Source: Terrirubrum sp051646285
GTDB taxonomy: Bacteria > Pseudomonadota > Alphaproteobacteria > Rhizobiales > Beijerinckiaceae
Direction: 5' to 3'
NCBI GenBank assembly: GCA_051646285.1
Contig: JBOFCU010000128.1
Location: 1-24,184 of the forward strand
Length of the DNA: 24,184 nt
The translations under genes were made by a program, and so were the position numbers. Within the stretch, counting starts at the first letter, position 1; each line of letters opens with the position of its first letter. Of the stretch, positions 6,626 to 14,650 are shown in pieces. Under the pieces are notes generated by a model that saw only the letters and a program-made list of their open reading frames with translations, was not told the DNA's origin and made no database searches.

Positions 6626-8089
6626 TCAATCCATTTTTTCTGCTTCTACACGGATTTCGCGATGTGCTGTTTCGCGCGCGGCAAAAACGGTGCCATCTTG
6701 AGGAATACGGATGACGGTCACGCTGCAAGGCGCTTCAGCAACGACTTGTGACGAAACTGAACCGAGATAGCGGCGCGTAGTGGAATGCCCGCGTGCGCCC
6801 ATCATGATATGGTCAACATGGTTATTGCTGGCATATTCGATGATAGCATTGGCAGGATCATTATGTTCGAGCACAGAAAATGTAATGCGCTCTTCCGGTA
6901 ATTTCAGCCCCCGCGCCCAGTGCTTTAATCCGACAAGCCGTTGCACATGCAAATTGTTGCCCTGCGCATCCACTGTAATATCAATGCCAAGCCGCGCCGT
7001 TTTCAGCACGTTGATGCAGGCGACGCGCGCATCAGGCTGGATGACGAGCATTCTTTGCACGGCGAATAATAACCGGTCCGCGAGTTTTTCCATATCAGGC
7101 GACAGATCAACGGCAGCCATGATGATGGGCGCTTTATCGATTTGCGCCTCCATCGTCACAGGCTCCGGCAACCGTGTGATATTTTTACTGGAACGCCAGC
7201 GTTTGAAGATGGTCATGACCGAATCCGTCTCCATTTTTTTACCGCGTTCAGTGATGACCACTTGATCAGGGTGACACAAATCAAAACGCAACTGCGCAGC
7301 GGACTGATAGCGCTCGGTGGGATCAACCGCGAGCGCCCGCATGATAACCTCTTGCAGCCATTCCGGCACATCCGGCCGCAGGCTGCGCAGAGGCGCAGGT
7401 GTTCGCCAGAAACGCTTCTTGAGCTGCTTGACACGGCCAGGTTCGCCAAACGGTAGTTTGCCGCTGGCTAGTTCATACATCATCGCGCCGAGGGCAAAAA
7501 TATCACTGCGCAAATCATTGCGCTGTCCCAGCACCTGCTCCGGCGAAATATAGGGATAGGTGCCCATGGGGATGGTGAACTCTTCTGCGAGCAGATCCGG
7601 CAGCTGATCATGCCGCGACAAGCCGAAATCAATCAGCACCATTTCGCCGCTGGTCCGCTGCAATATGTTGCTTGGTTTTAAATCCAGATGCACCACGTGC
7701 TGTTTATGAACAGCGTGCATCGCCATCGCGATTTTTTCCGACAGCGAAATAACTTCACCTATCGGCCTCGGGGCAGATTTGAAAATCGGCATCAATGTAT
7801 CGCCCGGTATGCGTTCTACGACGATGTAGGGCATGATATCAAAATCACCATTCGCGATGACGCGCGGCACATGGATGCCGCTGAGGCGCGGCATGATCAT
7901 TTGCTCGATTTCAAAGCCGACGATGGTTGGGCCATCAAAGCCGTCAAGAATGGTTGGCACTTTCATCAGCATCGGCACGCTGTGGGCCGGGTGAAATACC
8001 TCCCAGATGGTCGCAAAGCCGCCCTCATGCAGCTTTTCGCCCAGCGTGAATCCATCAATCTGCAAGCCTTTGTACGGGCGGGTGGCCAT
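6626..8089 (-). CDS. Ser/Thr protein kinase fused to a universal stress protein domain
   Basis: A 487-residue two-domain protein. The ATG at 8089 follows GGAAGAG at 6 nt. Residues about 13-275 form a Hanks-type kinase: glycine-rich loop LHEGGFATIWEV, K43 as the ATP-binding Lys, catalytic loop HLDLKPSN (D136, K138, N141), DFG at 154-156, and SPE at 182-184 in place of APE. The Arg before the catalytic Asp is replaced by Leu, making it a non-RD kinase. A linker (about 283-318) leads to a UspA domain (321-461) with the nucleotide-binding signature GARGHSTTRRYLGSVSSQV. There is no membrane segment, so it is probably cytosolic. It lies 17 bp downstream of a metallophosphoesterase gene, suggesting a co-expressed phosphatase-kinase pair. 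Substrates are unknown. Confidence 0.92.
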   Translation of the reverse strand: MATRPYKGLQIDGFTLGEKLHEGGFATIWEVFHPAHSVPMLMKVPTILDGFDGPTIVGFEIEQMIMPRLSGIHVPRVIANGDFDIMPYIVVERIPGDTLMPIFKSAPRPIGEVISLSEKIAMAMHAVHKQHVVHLDLKPSNILQRTSGEMVLIDFGLSRHDQLPDLLAEEFTIPMGTYPYISPEQVLGQRNDLRSDIFALGAMMYELASGKLPFGEPGRVKQLKKRFWRTPAPLRSLRPDVPEWLQEVIMRALAVDPTERYQSAAQLRFDLCHPDQVVITERGKKMETDSVMTIFKRWRSSKNITRLPEPVTMEAQIDKAPIIMAAVDLSPDMEKLADRLLFAVQRMLVIQPDARVACINVLKTARLGIDITVDAQGNNLHVQRLVGLKHWARGLKLPEERITFSVLEHNDPANAIIEYASNNHVDHIMMGARGHSTTRRYLGSVSSQVVAEAPCSVTVIRIPQDGTVFAARETAHREIRVEAEKMD

Positions 8090-8106
8090 CGGCGTCTCTT
8101 CCAGAA

Positions 8107-8847
8107 TCACATGCCTTTGAGCAGCCGCAACGCCAGCGGTTCTGGCAGGCCGGCGGCGCGAATTTTTTTTGCCGTTGCATCGCAATCATATGGAACACGG
8201 CGGAATGTCAATTCATTGGTTTCTGTATCAAATATTCCATATCCAGCCGCTGGCGTGCCGTCACGCGGCTGCCCGGCTGAGCCGATAACCCCCAGCCAGC
8301 GGCGCGAGCGCATCAGCGGAATCGGCATATTGCAGGGAATTTTATGGTCACGCACTGCGCCTTGGCCGTCACAGGTAAAGAGCGAAGGTACATGCACATG
8401 ACCGCAGAAAATGATTCGCGCATCCGAAGCCTGAAAGCTCGGCGTGGCCATGCGGTGATTGGTGATATAGGTCCAGCTTCCGGGGTCGTTGGCGCTGGCA
8501 TGCACAAGCAGAATATCCCCAAGCCTGTGCGACAGTGGCAAACCAGCAAGAAATTGCCTTTGCGTTGGACTCAGCCGCAGCCGCGTCCAGTCGATGGCAG
8601 CGCGCGCATTGGCATTCATGGATTCGCCGGGACGGCCGATAGCGGCATCATGGTTGCCCATGATGGCATGCGCTCCGGCATCGGTCAGCCGCATCGCGGT
8701 ATCGACGCACCATTCCGGGTCCGGTCCATAGCCGACAATGTCGCCTAGAATGGCAATACGGTCTGTCTGCCGCTGGGCCAGATCGGCCAGAACCGCTTCG
8801 AAACCTTCGCGGTTGGCATGAATATCGGTGAGGAGAGCAATGCGCAT
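8107..8847 (-). CDS. Metallophosphoesterase (calcineurin-like, YfcE-type)
   Basis: A 246-residue binuclear-metal phosphoesterase. Metal-ligand motifs appear in order: D8 and H10 (LLTDIHAN), G35-D36 (ILGDIVGYGPDP), N65-H66-D67 (GNHD), H116 (LLVHASAND), and H150 and H152 (CGHVHVP). The set is complete. The ATG at 8847 is chosen because family members start at the first beta strand (MRIALLTDIH). GGGAGG lies 11 nt upstream, which is rather far, and the frame stays open to 9006 (53 more residues of uncertain status). It is followed after 17 bp by the kinase-USP gene. It lacks the GDxVDRG signature of PPP Ser/Thr phosphatases, so whether it reverses the kinase is unknown; it could be a phosphodiesterase. 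Confidence 0.9.
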   Translation of the reverse strand: MRIALLTDIHANREGFEAVLADLAQRQTDRIAILGDIVGYGPDPEWCVDTAMRLTDAGAHAIMGNHDAAIGRPGESMNANARAAIDWTRLRLSPTQRQFLAGLPLSHRLGDILLVHASANDPGSWTYITNHRMATPSFQASDARIIFCGHVHVPSLFTCDGQGAVRDHKIPCNMPIPLMRSRRWLGVIGSAGQPRDGTPAAGYGIFDTETNELTFRRVPYDCDATAKKIRAAGLPEPLALRLLKGM

Positions 8848-9109
8848 GTCTGCTGGAACCTCCCACCCGTCAGCCAATAAAACAAGACCGGCAGCCGCGT
8901 TTTGCGCACGACCGCCGGCCAGAAGAGGCGCCAAGGGGGAAGAGACGCCACCGGCAACCTGCCGAACGCGCACCGCACCGTCCTTGATACGCATCAAATC
9001 GCCCATGCGACTTTTTGGTCACTGGCTGCCGGCACGGGCCCGTCTCATGCCTTGACACCCGCGCCGGGCCTCTGCCAGTCCGGGTATGATCAGCACGGGA
9101 GAGATGAGC

Positions 9110-10057
9110 ATGAGTGTCGCCTTTACCTGCCCAGGGCAGGGCAGTCAGCAAGTCGGGATGGGCAGGGCCCTGGCCGAGGCCTTCCCTGTCGCGCGCGCCG
9201 TTTTCGACGAGGTGGATGGTGCGCTTGGGCAGAAGCTCTCGGCTCTGATGTTTGAAGGCCCGCTCGACCAGCTGACCCTGACCGCCAACGCCCAGCCAGC
9301 GCTGATGGCAGTATCAGTCGCTGTCATGCGCGTGCTGGAAGCCGAAGCAGGCGTTGACCTTAAACGCGATGCGGCCTTCGTGGCCGGCCATTCCCTTGGC
9401 GAATATTCTGCCCTTGCCGCCGCCCGCGCGATCAGCCTGAGCGATACGGCGCGTTTGCTGCGCATTCGCGGAGACGCAATGCAAAAGGCTGTGCCTGTCG
9501 GCGAAGGCGCGATGGCGGTGCTGCTGGGCCTTGAGTGGGATGTTGCCGTTGCCGTTGCGCAGGAAGCCGCACAGGGGCAGGTCTGCGATGCCGCCAATGA
9601 CAATGGCCCGGGGCAGGTGGTTGTCTCCGGCCACAAGGCAGCGGTCGAGCGCGCAGTTGAAATTGCGAAAGCGAAAGGCGCAAAGCGGGCCATGCTGCTG
9701 CAAGTTTCCGCCCCCTTCCATTGCTCGCTGATGAAGCCGGCGGCGGATGCGATGGCGGAAGCGCTCGCGAAAGTGAAAATTGAATCACCCGCCGCGCCGC
9801 TGGTCGCCAATGTGCGCGCCGTCGCGGTGACAGATCCTGCCGATATTTACGATGGCCTCGTGAAGCAGGTCACTGGCACCGTCCGCTGGCGCGAAAGCGT
9901 GGCGTGGATGGGCGCACAGGGCGTTACGCATTTTATTGAAATTGGTGCGGGCAAAGTGCTGTCCGGTCTCGCCAAGCGCATTGTCGATGGTGCGCAGGCG
10001 ACCGCCATCGGCACACCGGATGATATTGCGGCTTTCATTGCCGCCAGAAAAAATTGA
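9110..10057 (+). CDS. fabD: Malonyl-CoA:ACP transacylase
   Basis: Transfers malonyl from CoA to acyl carrier protein, supplying the extender unit for fatty acid synthesis. 315 residues, normal for the family. Visible are the GQGSQQVGMG loop (9-18), the nucleophile S95 in GHSLGEYSALA, R120 (LLRIRG) and the catalytic H204 (SAPFHCSLM), matching S92, R117 and H201 of E. coli FabD. The ATG at 9110 is preferred: GGGAGAG lies 6 nt upstream and the protein then begins MSVAFTCPGQGSQ. A second ATG at 9104 would add two residues. The TTGACA hexamer at 9052-9057 upstream is suggestive, but no well-spaced -10 was found. It is followed by fabG after 11 bp. Confidence 0.97.
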   Translation: MSVAFTCPGQGSQQVGMGRALAEAFPVARAVFDEVDGALGQKLSALMFEGPLDQLTLTANAQPALMAVSVAVMRVLEAEAGVDLKRDAAFVAGHSLGEYSALAAARAISLSDTARLLRIRGDAMQKAVPVGEGAMAVLLGLEWDVAVAVAQEAAQGQVCDAANDNGPGQVVVSGHKAAVERAVEIAKAKGAKRAMLLQVSAPFHCSLMKPAADAMAEALAKVKIESPAAPLVANVRAVAVTDPADIYDGLVKQVTGTVRWRESVAWMGAQGVTHFIEIGAGKVLSGLAKRIVDGAQATAIGTPDDIAAFIAARKN

Positions 10058-10068
10058 GGACGAAATCC

Positions 10069-10806
10069 ATGTTCAATCTGACGGGTAAAAATGCACTGGT
10101 CACAGGTGCGAGCGGCGGCATCGGCGGTGCGGTCGCAAAAGCGCTGCATGCGGCGGGCGCGACCGTTGCCATTTCCGGCACGCGCCGGGAAGCGCTGGAT
10201 AAACTGGCCGCCGAACTCGGCGACCGTGTTCATGTCGTGACTGCGAATTTATCTGACGCGGAAAGCGTGGAGGCGCTGGTGCCGGCGGCGGAAGCGGCGA
10301 TGGGTGAACTGCACATCCTCGTCAACAATGCCGGTGTGACCCGCGACAATATCTTCATGCGCATGAAGGATGAGGAGTGGGATCAGGTAATCGCGGTCAA
10401 TCTCACCGCCTCCTTCCGACTGATGCGCGCCGCCGTGAAAGGCATGATGCGCCGCCGGCAGGGCCGCATTATTTCCATCACATCCGTCGTCGGCGTCACC
10501 GGCAATCCGGGCCAAGGCAATTACGCCGCGTCGAAAGCCGGCATCATCGGCATGTCGAAATCGCTGGCGCAGGAAGTCGCCAGCCGTGGCGTCACGGTGA
10601 ATTGCGTCGCACCCGGATTTATTGCGACTGCCATGACCGATGCGCTGAATGACAAGCAGAAGGAAGCGGTGCTGGGCCGCGTGCCCGCTGGAAAACTCGG
10701 CGCGTCGGAAGATATTGCAGCGGCCGTGGTCTATCTCGCCAGCGACGAGGCGAATTACGTCACAGGCCAGACGCTGCATGTGAATGGCGGCATGGCGATG
10801 ATTTAA
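10069..10806 (+). CDS. fabG: 3-oxoacyl-[ACP] reductase
   Basis: NADPH-dependent reduction of 3-oxoacyl-ACP in fatty acid elongation. 245 residues, typical of FabG. It is a short-chain dehydrogenase with TGASGGIG (12-19), NNAG (86-89), N111, S139 (SITSVVG), and the YxxxK pair Y152/K156. The sequence ends in LHVNGGMAMI, as expected for FabG. The ATG at 10069 has GAGGA eight nt upstream, overlapping the end of fabD. A strong terminator starts 23 bp after the stop, so here the fabD-fabG unit is closed and acpP lies 4.7 kb away. Confidence 0.97.
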   Translation: MFNLTGKNALVTGASGGIGGAVAKALHAAGATVAISGTRREALDKLAAELGDRVHVVTANLSDAESVEALVPAAEAAMGELHILVNNAGVTRDNIFMRMKDEEWDQVIAVNLTASFRLMRAAVKGMMRRRQGRIISITSVVGVTGNPGQGNYAASKAGIIGMSKSLAQEVASRGVTVNCVAPGFIATAMTDALNDKQKEAVLGRVPAGKLGASEDIAAAVVYLASDEANYVTGQTLHVNGGMAMI

Positions 10807-10829
10807 TAGGACTGAAACACGGTAAGCGG

Positions 10830-10852
10830 GCCGGGTAACCCGGCACGTTTTT
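10830..10852 (+). terminator. Rho-independent terminator after fabG
   Basis: GCCGGG (10830-10835), a TAA loop and CCCGGC (10839-10844) are followed by ACG and five T's. It is positioned to end the fabD-fabG transcript just before the convergent small gene. Confidence 0.8.
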
Positions 10853-11057
10853 AAGTGGTCACATCCAGAATTTCGCCAATCCCCTCTGTCAGCGCCGCCT
10901 GAGTTTCCGCAGCTTGTCCAACGCTCGCGCTGAAAATTGCGGATTCGACATTCTCTGCGGCTGCCGCCTGCTGGATAATAGCGGTGTTCAGTTGCTGCAT
11001 TTTCGCCGCTTCGGCGCGGGACGCGCCGGTATCGAGGCCGGAAACACTCATGCTCAT
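10851..11057 (-). CDS. Small hypothetical protein, weakly YjfB-like
   Basis: A 68-residue soluble protein starting MSMSVSGLDTGAS, with an Ala/Gln-rich helical middle (AKMQQLNTAIIQQAAAAENVE) and no membrane segment. The ATG at 11057 has AAGGTG about 5 nt upstream; the next ATG, at 11051, would also work. The opening VSGL followed by an amphipathic helix recalls the small YjfB family of putative motility proteins, but the match is loose and from memory. No flagellar gene is in the window. It converges on fabG and shares its terminator region. No function is assigned. Confidence 0.6.
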   Translation of the reverse strand: MSMSVSGLDTGASRAEAAKMQQLNTAIIQQAAAAENVESAIFSASVGQAAETQAALTEGIGEILDVTT

Positions 11058-11250
11058 GGTCGCACCTTGGGGGTTGCCCCTGCGGCGCATACGCAAAACA
11101 CCCGCCGCCGCGCCGTGAGCGGGCAGGGCCGGCAGCACAGGCTGTCCGTCCCACCCATGACATCAGAAAATTCTTAAAACCTTTCTGGAAGCCTCGCCCG
11201 TCTGGGTTGCAGCACAGCACCGCATGTGAGCGTTTTGATTTAGGACAGTA

Positions 11251-11281
11251 GCAATAATTTAGAAATCTTCTAATTTGTTGC
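11251..11281. promoter_or_regulatory. AT-rich dyad directly before the metal ATPase start codon
   Basis: GCAATAATTTAGAA (11251-11264) and TTCTAATTTGTTGC (11268-11281), separated by ATC, form an inverted repeat with 12 of 14 positions complementary. It is strikingly AT-rich for this genome and ends 1 nt before the ATG at 11283. It occupies the place where -10 and ribosome-binding sequences would be. A TTGATT hexamer (11235-11240) lies just upstream as a possible -35. The best reading is an operator for a metal- or redox-sensing repressor, for example of ArsR/SmtB type, but the regulator is unknown. Confidence 0.55.
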
Positions 11282-11282
11282 C

Positions 11283-13109
11283 ATGCACGTCTTTCACCTG
11301 CTGCGGCACATCCTCATTGTCATCCCCGTCATCGGACTGCCACTCGGCCTTTGGCTGTTTTGGCAGGGCAATAGCCTATGGGCCGACCGGGCGTTCGCTG
11401 CCGTCGCGCTGCCGGTGCTGGCTGCGCTCGTGTGGGAAATCATCTCCAGCCTCAGGCGCGGTGATGTTGGCCTTGATATTGTCGCAGCCTTGTCGATGAC
11501 AGCTGCATTGCTGTTTGGTGAAAATCTGGCCGCCGCTGTTGTCGCGCTGATGTATGCGGGCGGGCAATATCTCGAAGCCTATGCCGATGGCCGCGCCCGG
11601 CGGGAGATGACAGCATTGCTGGAGCGCGCGCCGCGCTCGGCCATGCGCTATGAGACGGATGGCCTGAAGGATGTGCCGATCGAAACCATTGTGGCCGGCG
11701 ACCGGCTGCTGGTGCGGCAGGGTGATGTGGTGCCGGTCGATGGCACCGTGACAGCCAGCATGGCTGTGCTGGATCAGGCGACACTGACCGGAGAATCGCT
11801 GCCGGTGCGCCATGCCATGGGCGCCAGTGTGATGAGCGGCGCGACCAATGTCGGCAACGCCTTCGACCTCATGGCTGCCAGGCCAGCTTCCGAAAGCACC
11901 TATGCCGGTATTGTCCGGCTGGTGGAGGCGGCGCAGGCATCGAAGGCACCGATGGCGCGGCTGGCCGACCGTTTCGCCCTGATCTTTCTGGCGGTCACGC
12001 TGGCGATTGCGGGGGCGGCCTGGCTCGTGACTGGTGATCCCATCCGCGCGGTTGCAGTGCTGGTTGTCGCCACACCGTGTCCCTTGATTCTGGCTGTGCC
12101 GGTTGCCATTGCCTCGGGCCTGTCAAAGGCTGCGGCTGGCGGCATTCTCGTCAAGGGCGGGCAGGTGCTGGAGCGTCTGGCAGATATCCGCTCCATCGTG
12201 CTCGACAAGACCGGCACGATTACCCATGGCGAGGCTGAACTGGCGCATATTCATACCTACAACAGCGTTAGCGCTGACGAGGTTTTGCGTCTGGCCGCCA
12301 GCCTCGATCAGGTATCGTCCCATGTTATTGCGCGCCGGCTCGTAGCTGAATCTGCCAGCCGCAGCATGATCCTGTCGATGCCGGAGGATGTGGCGGAAAC
12401 AGCGGGCGAGGGACTTACTGGCACTGTCGATGGCCTGCGTGTTGCTGTTGGTGCTTTGCCTTATGTCCTGGCCCGCAGTGACGCAGGTAGTTCGTTGCTT
12501 GTGCGCAATCCACGGCCGGGCACCGTGGTGGTCGCGCTGGCGGTCAATGGTGTTCTTGCTGGCCTCATCGAATTGAAGGATGGCGTCCGGGATGGTGTCC
12601 CAGCCTTGCTGAAAACCCTGCGTGAACTTGGCATTACACGCATCATTCTCGCGACGGGAGATCGCTATGCCATCGCAAAAAATGCGGTGGAGGGGCTTGA
12701 TCTTGATGCCATCCATGCGGACCTCACACCGGCGGAAAAAGTTCGCACCGTTGCCGCTGAACATGCCCGCGCGCCCACCATGATGGTCGGCGACGGGGTC
12801 AATGATGCTCCGGCGCTGGCTGTATCCGACGTTGGCGTGGCCATGGGGGCGCGTGGCGCGGCAGCGTCAGCGCAGGCCGCCGATGTCGTTCTGCTGGTGG
12901 ACAGGCTTGATGGCATTGTCACCGCCATCCGTGCGGCACGGCGCGCTAAATTTATTGCGCTGCAAAGTGTCTATCTGGGGATTGGGTTATCGGTTGCCGG
13001 CATGGTGGCCGCCGCATTTGGATTTCTGACACCGGTGCAAGGGGCACTGTTTCAGGAATTCATTGATGTGGCGGCCATTCTCAACGCCCTGCGGGCTTTG
13101 CGGGCCTGA
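11283..13109 (+). CDS. P1B-type heavy-metal-transporting ATPase
   Basis: A 608-residue P-type ATPase of the heavy-metal class, located in the inner membrane. There are two N-terminal membrane segments (about 8-27 and 36-54), a second pair (about 61-98), the actuator motif TGES (169-172), a third pair including the ion-pathway motif TPCPL (264-268), the phosphorylated D308 in DKTGT, the hinge GDGVND (503-508), and two C-terminal segments. It has no N-terminal HMA or Cys-rich metal domain. The nucleotide-domain HP dipeptide of classical P1B pumps reads SSHVIA, so the Pro is missing. These features suggest a distinct subgroup whose metal I cannot name. No clear Shine-Dalgarno precedes the ATG; an AT-rich dyad sits there instead. 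Confidence 0.92.
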   Translation: MHVFHLLRHILIVIPVIGLPLGLWLFWQGNSLWADRAFAAVALPVLAALVWEIISSLRRGDVGLDIVAALSMTAALLFGENLAAAVVALMYAGGQYLEAYADGRARREMTALLERAPRSAMRYETDGLKDVPIETIVAGDRLLVRQGDVVPVDGTVTASMAVLDQATLTGESLPVRHAMGASVMSGATNVGNAFDLMAARPASESTYAGIVRLVEAAQASKAPMARLADRFALIFLAVTLAIAGAAWLVTGDPIRAVAVLVVATPCPLILAVPVAIASGLSKAAAGGILVKGGQVLERLADIRSIVLDKTGTITHGEAELAHIHTYNSVSADEVLRLAASLDQVSSHVIARRLVAESASRSMILSMPEDVAETAGEGLTGTVDGLRVAVGALPYVLARSDAGSSLLVRNPRPGTVVVALAVNGVLAGLIELKDGVRDGVPALLKTLRELGITRIILATGDRYAIAKNAVEGLDLDAIHADLTPAEKVRTVAAEHARAPTMMVGDGVNDAPALAVSDVGVAMGARGAAASAQAADVVLLVDRLDGIVTAIRAARRAKFIALQSVYLGIGLSVAGMVAAAFGFLTPVQGALFQEFIDVAAILNALRALRA

Positions 13110-13119
13110 CAAACACCAG

Positions 13120-13135
13120 TTTGCACATTCGCAAA
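13120..13135. promoter_or_regulatory. Possible CRP/FNR-family operator before the heme-protein gene
   Basis: TTTGCACATTCGCAAA is a dyad that fits TTG-N8-CAA, the half-site spacing bound by FNR, FixK and NnrR/DNR regulators (TTGAT-N4-ATCAA). Its centre is 98 bp before the ATG at 13226. A GATAAT hexamer at 13171-13176 could serve as -10, but this would put the dyad near -55, not at the usual -41.5. It is a candidate only, since such short dyads arise by chance. Confidence 0.35.
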
Positions 13136-13225
13136 GCGCATTGTGCATGATCCATGTCATGGCCACGCATGATAATAGGCAGATGATTTCGTCCAAGCCG
13201 CAATGACTGCGGTGGGGGATGTATC

Positions 13226-14650
13226 ATGGGAAAAAACAGATTGCTCGCATCCGTGGCTCTTTTCGGCGGCGCTTTGCTGCTGGCTTGGGTTACGCATGGC
13301 ACAGGTGTCGTACAGAACGACCCGACAAAACACGTCAGCATTCCAAAAACATTGACTGTGCCGTTGCAGGTGCAGGCTGCTTTCAATGGCACCGATGTTT
13401 TCTTTCGGTATCGCTGGCCATCACCCAATGCCGGTATCCACCACGATATGCTGGTGTTTACCAATGGTGCCTGGGCTGTGAAAGGCAATGCTGAGCCCGG
13501 TTCCCAGCGTGACGGGCTGCACGAGGACCGCATCGCCATGATGCTGGATGACGGCAGCGTGCCGGAATTCGGCCGCTACGGCGGCTATATTGCCATCGGC
13601 GGGCAATTGGCAGGCTTTGCCGATGAGACGGATGGCAAGGCGGTGAAGGACCATCCCTATCTCGGCAAAACGCTGGGGCAGGATGAACCAACGAAATATT
13701 TGCCCGGCACCCGCAAGGACATGGGCCAATATGGCTCGACCTTGCCGGAGGCGGATCAGAAGCGATTGGGCGGCGCTGGCTACTTTCTGGATCTCTGGCA
13801 CTGGCGGGCGGCACGTTCTAACCCTGTTGGCTATGCCGATGATCAGTATGTCGGTCCGGCCCGCCTGAGTGATGCCGGCAAGTCACCCTACGCGACCAAC
13901 TGGGATGGCGAAAAGAAGCAGCCGCGCCTGATGTTTGATCCAGCCAAGGCTGGTGGGATCAGGGCCTTCACACTGGATGCTGTCAAAACCGGGAAGGTGC
14001 GGCTGGATGGCGTCAACGCCTTGCGCGATGACGTTTCCATTGCGTTTGATCCGGCGGCCGGCTGGAAGGAAGGGGATGCCATTCCCCGCCGCATCCTGCG
14101 CGCACCGGATGGCTCCCGTGCCGACATCGCGGTTGCCGGAATAGCGGCTTGGTCGAACGGCATGTGGGATGTCACCCTGCGACGGAAGATGGATACGGCC
14201 AAGCCGATGGAAGACAAGATCATCCGTGACGGCGGTGTTTATCAGGCGGCCTTCGCCATTCATCGGCAGGCGACCGGAGGGCGGTGGCATCATGTTTCGC
14301 TGCCAATGTCCGTCGGGTTTGGACGCAGTGCTGATCTGGAGGCGGAACGCTTCGAAGGCGATACGCCACCCTGGAAAGCGGCACCCGCGACTGTGACGCT
14401 GTTTTATCCAGGACAGGTTAGCTGGCCGCATTTGAACAGCTCACGCCATGGAGGTGCCGATTCCATCCGCAAGGGGGTGCCCGTCAAGCAGCGTCACAGT
14501 GAAGAACAACTCGCCCATTACGGGATCGAGGCGGAATTCGCTGATGCCATCCGCAACCAATGGTACCTGACAATACTGGCAGGGTTGGCTCTCATTTTTG
14601 CCTTTGGTTTTGCCATCAATCGTCATCTCAAAGCAGGGGGAGCTGAATAA
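13226..14650 (+). CDS. Ethylbenzene-dehydrogenase-like heme-binding membrane-anchored protein
   Basis: A 474-residue protein resembling the heme b-binding gamma subunit of ethylbenzene dehydrogenase and related DMSO reductase-family enzymes. An N-terminal hydrophobic segment (about 5-22) exports it. The family-like segments are IHHDMLVF (71-78), EDRIAMML (100-107), GYIAIGGQ and DLWHWRAARSNP (189-200), with GYADD after it. A single C-terminal helix (about 447-465) would anchor it, with most of the chain in the periplasm. No CxxCH is present, so any heme would be non-covalent, with a Met and a Lys or His as possible ligands. The ATG at 13226 has GGGGGA upstream. The stop overlaps the start of the next gene, indicating coupling. 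No molybdopterin catalytic subunit lies nearby. Confidence 0.75.
   Translation: MGKNRLLASVALFGGALLLAWVTHGTGVVQNDPTKHVSIPKTLTVPLQVQAAFNGTDVFFRYRWPSPNAGIHHDMLVFTNGAWAVKGNAEPGSQRDGLHEDRIAMMLDDGSVPEFGRYGGYIAIGGQLAGFADETDGKAVKDHPYLGKTLGQDEPTKYLPGTRKDMGQYGSTLPEADQKRLGGAGYFLDLWHWRAARSNPVGYADDQYVGPARLSDAGKSPYATNWDGEKKQPRLMFDPAKAGGIRAFTLDAVKTGKVRLDGVNALRDDVSIAFDPAAGWKEGDAIPRRILRAPDGSRADIAVAGIAAWSNGMWDVTLRRKMDTAKPMEDKIIRDGGVYQAAFAIHRQATGGRWHHVSLPMSVGFGRSADLEAERFEGDTPPWKAAPATVTLFYPGQVSWPHLNSSRHGGADSIRKGVPVKQRHSEEQLAHYGIEAEFADAIRNQWYLTILAGLALIFAFGFAINRHLKAGGAE

Noticed and set aside
8848..9006. N-terminal extension of the metallophosphoesterase
   Set aside because: The frame is open, but there is no ribosome site before 9006 and the family starts at MRIALLTDIH; possible though not supported.
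9052..9090. TTGACA and TATGAT as a fabD promoter
   Set aside because: The two hexamers are 27 bp apart, too far for a standard sigma-70 type promoter.
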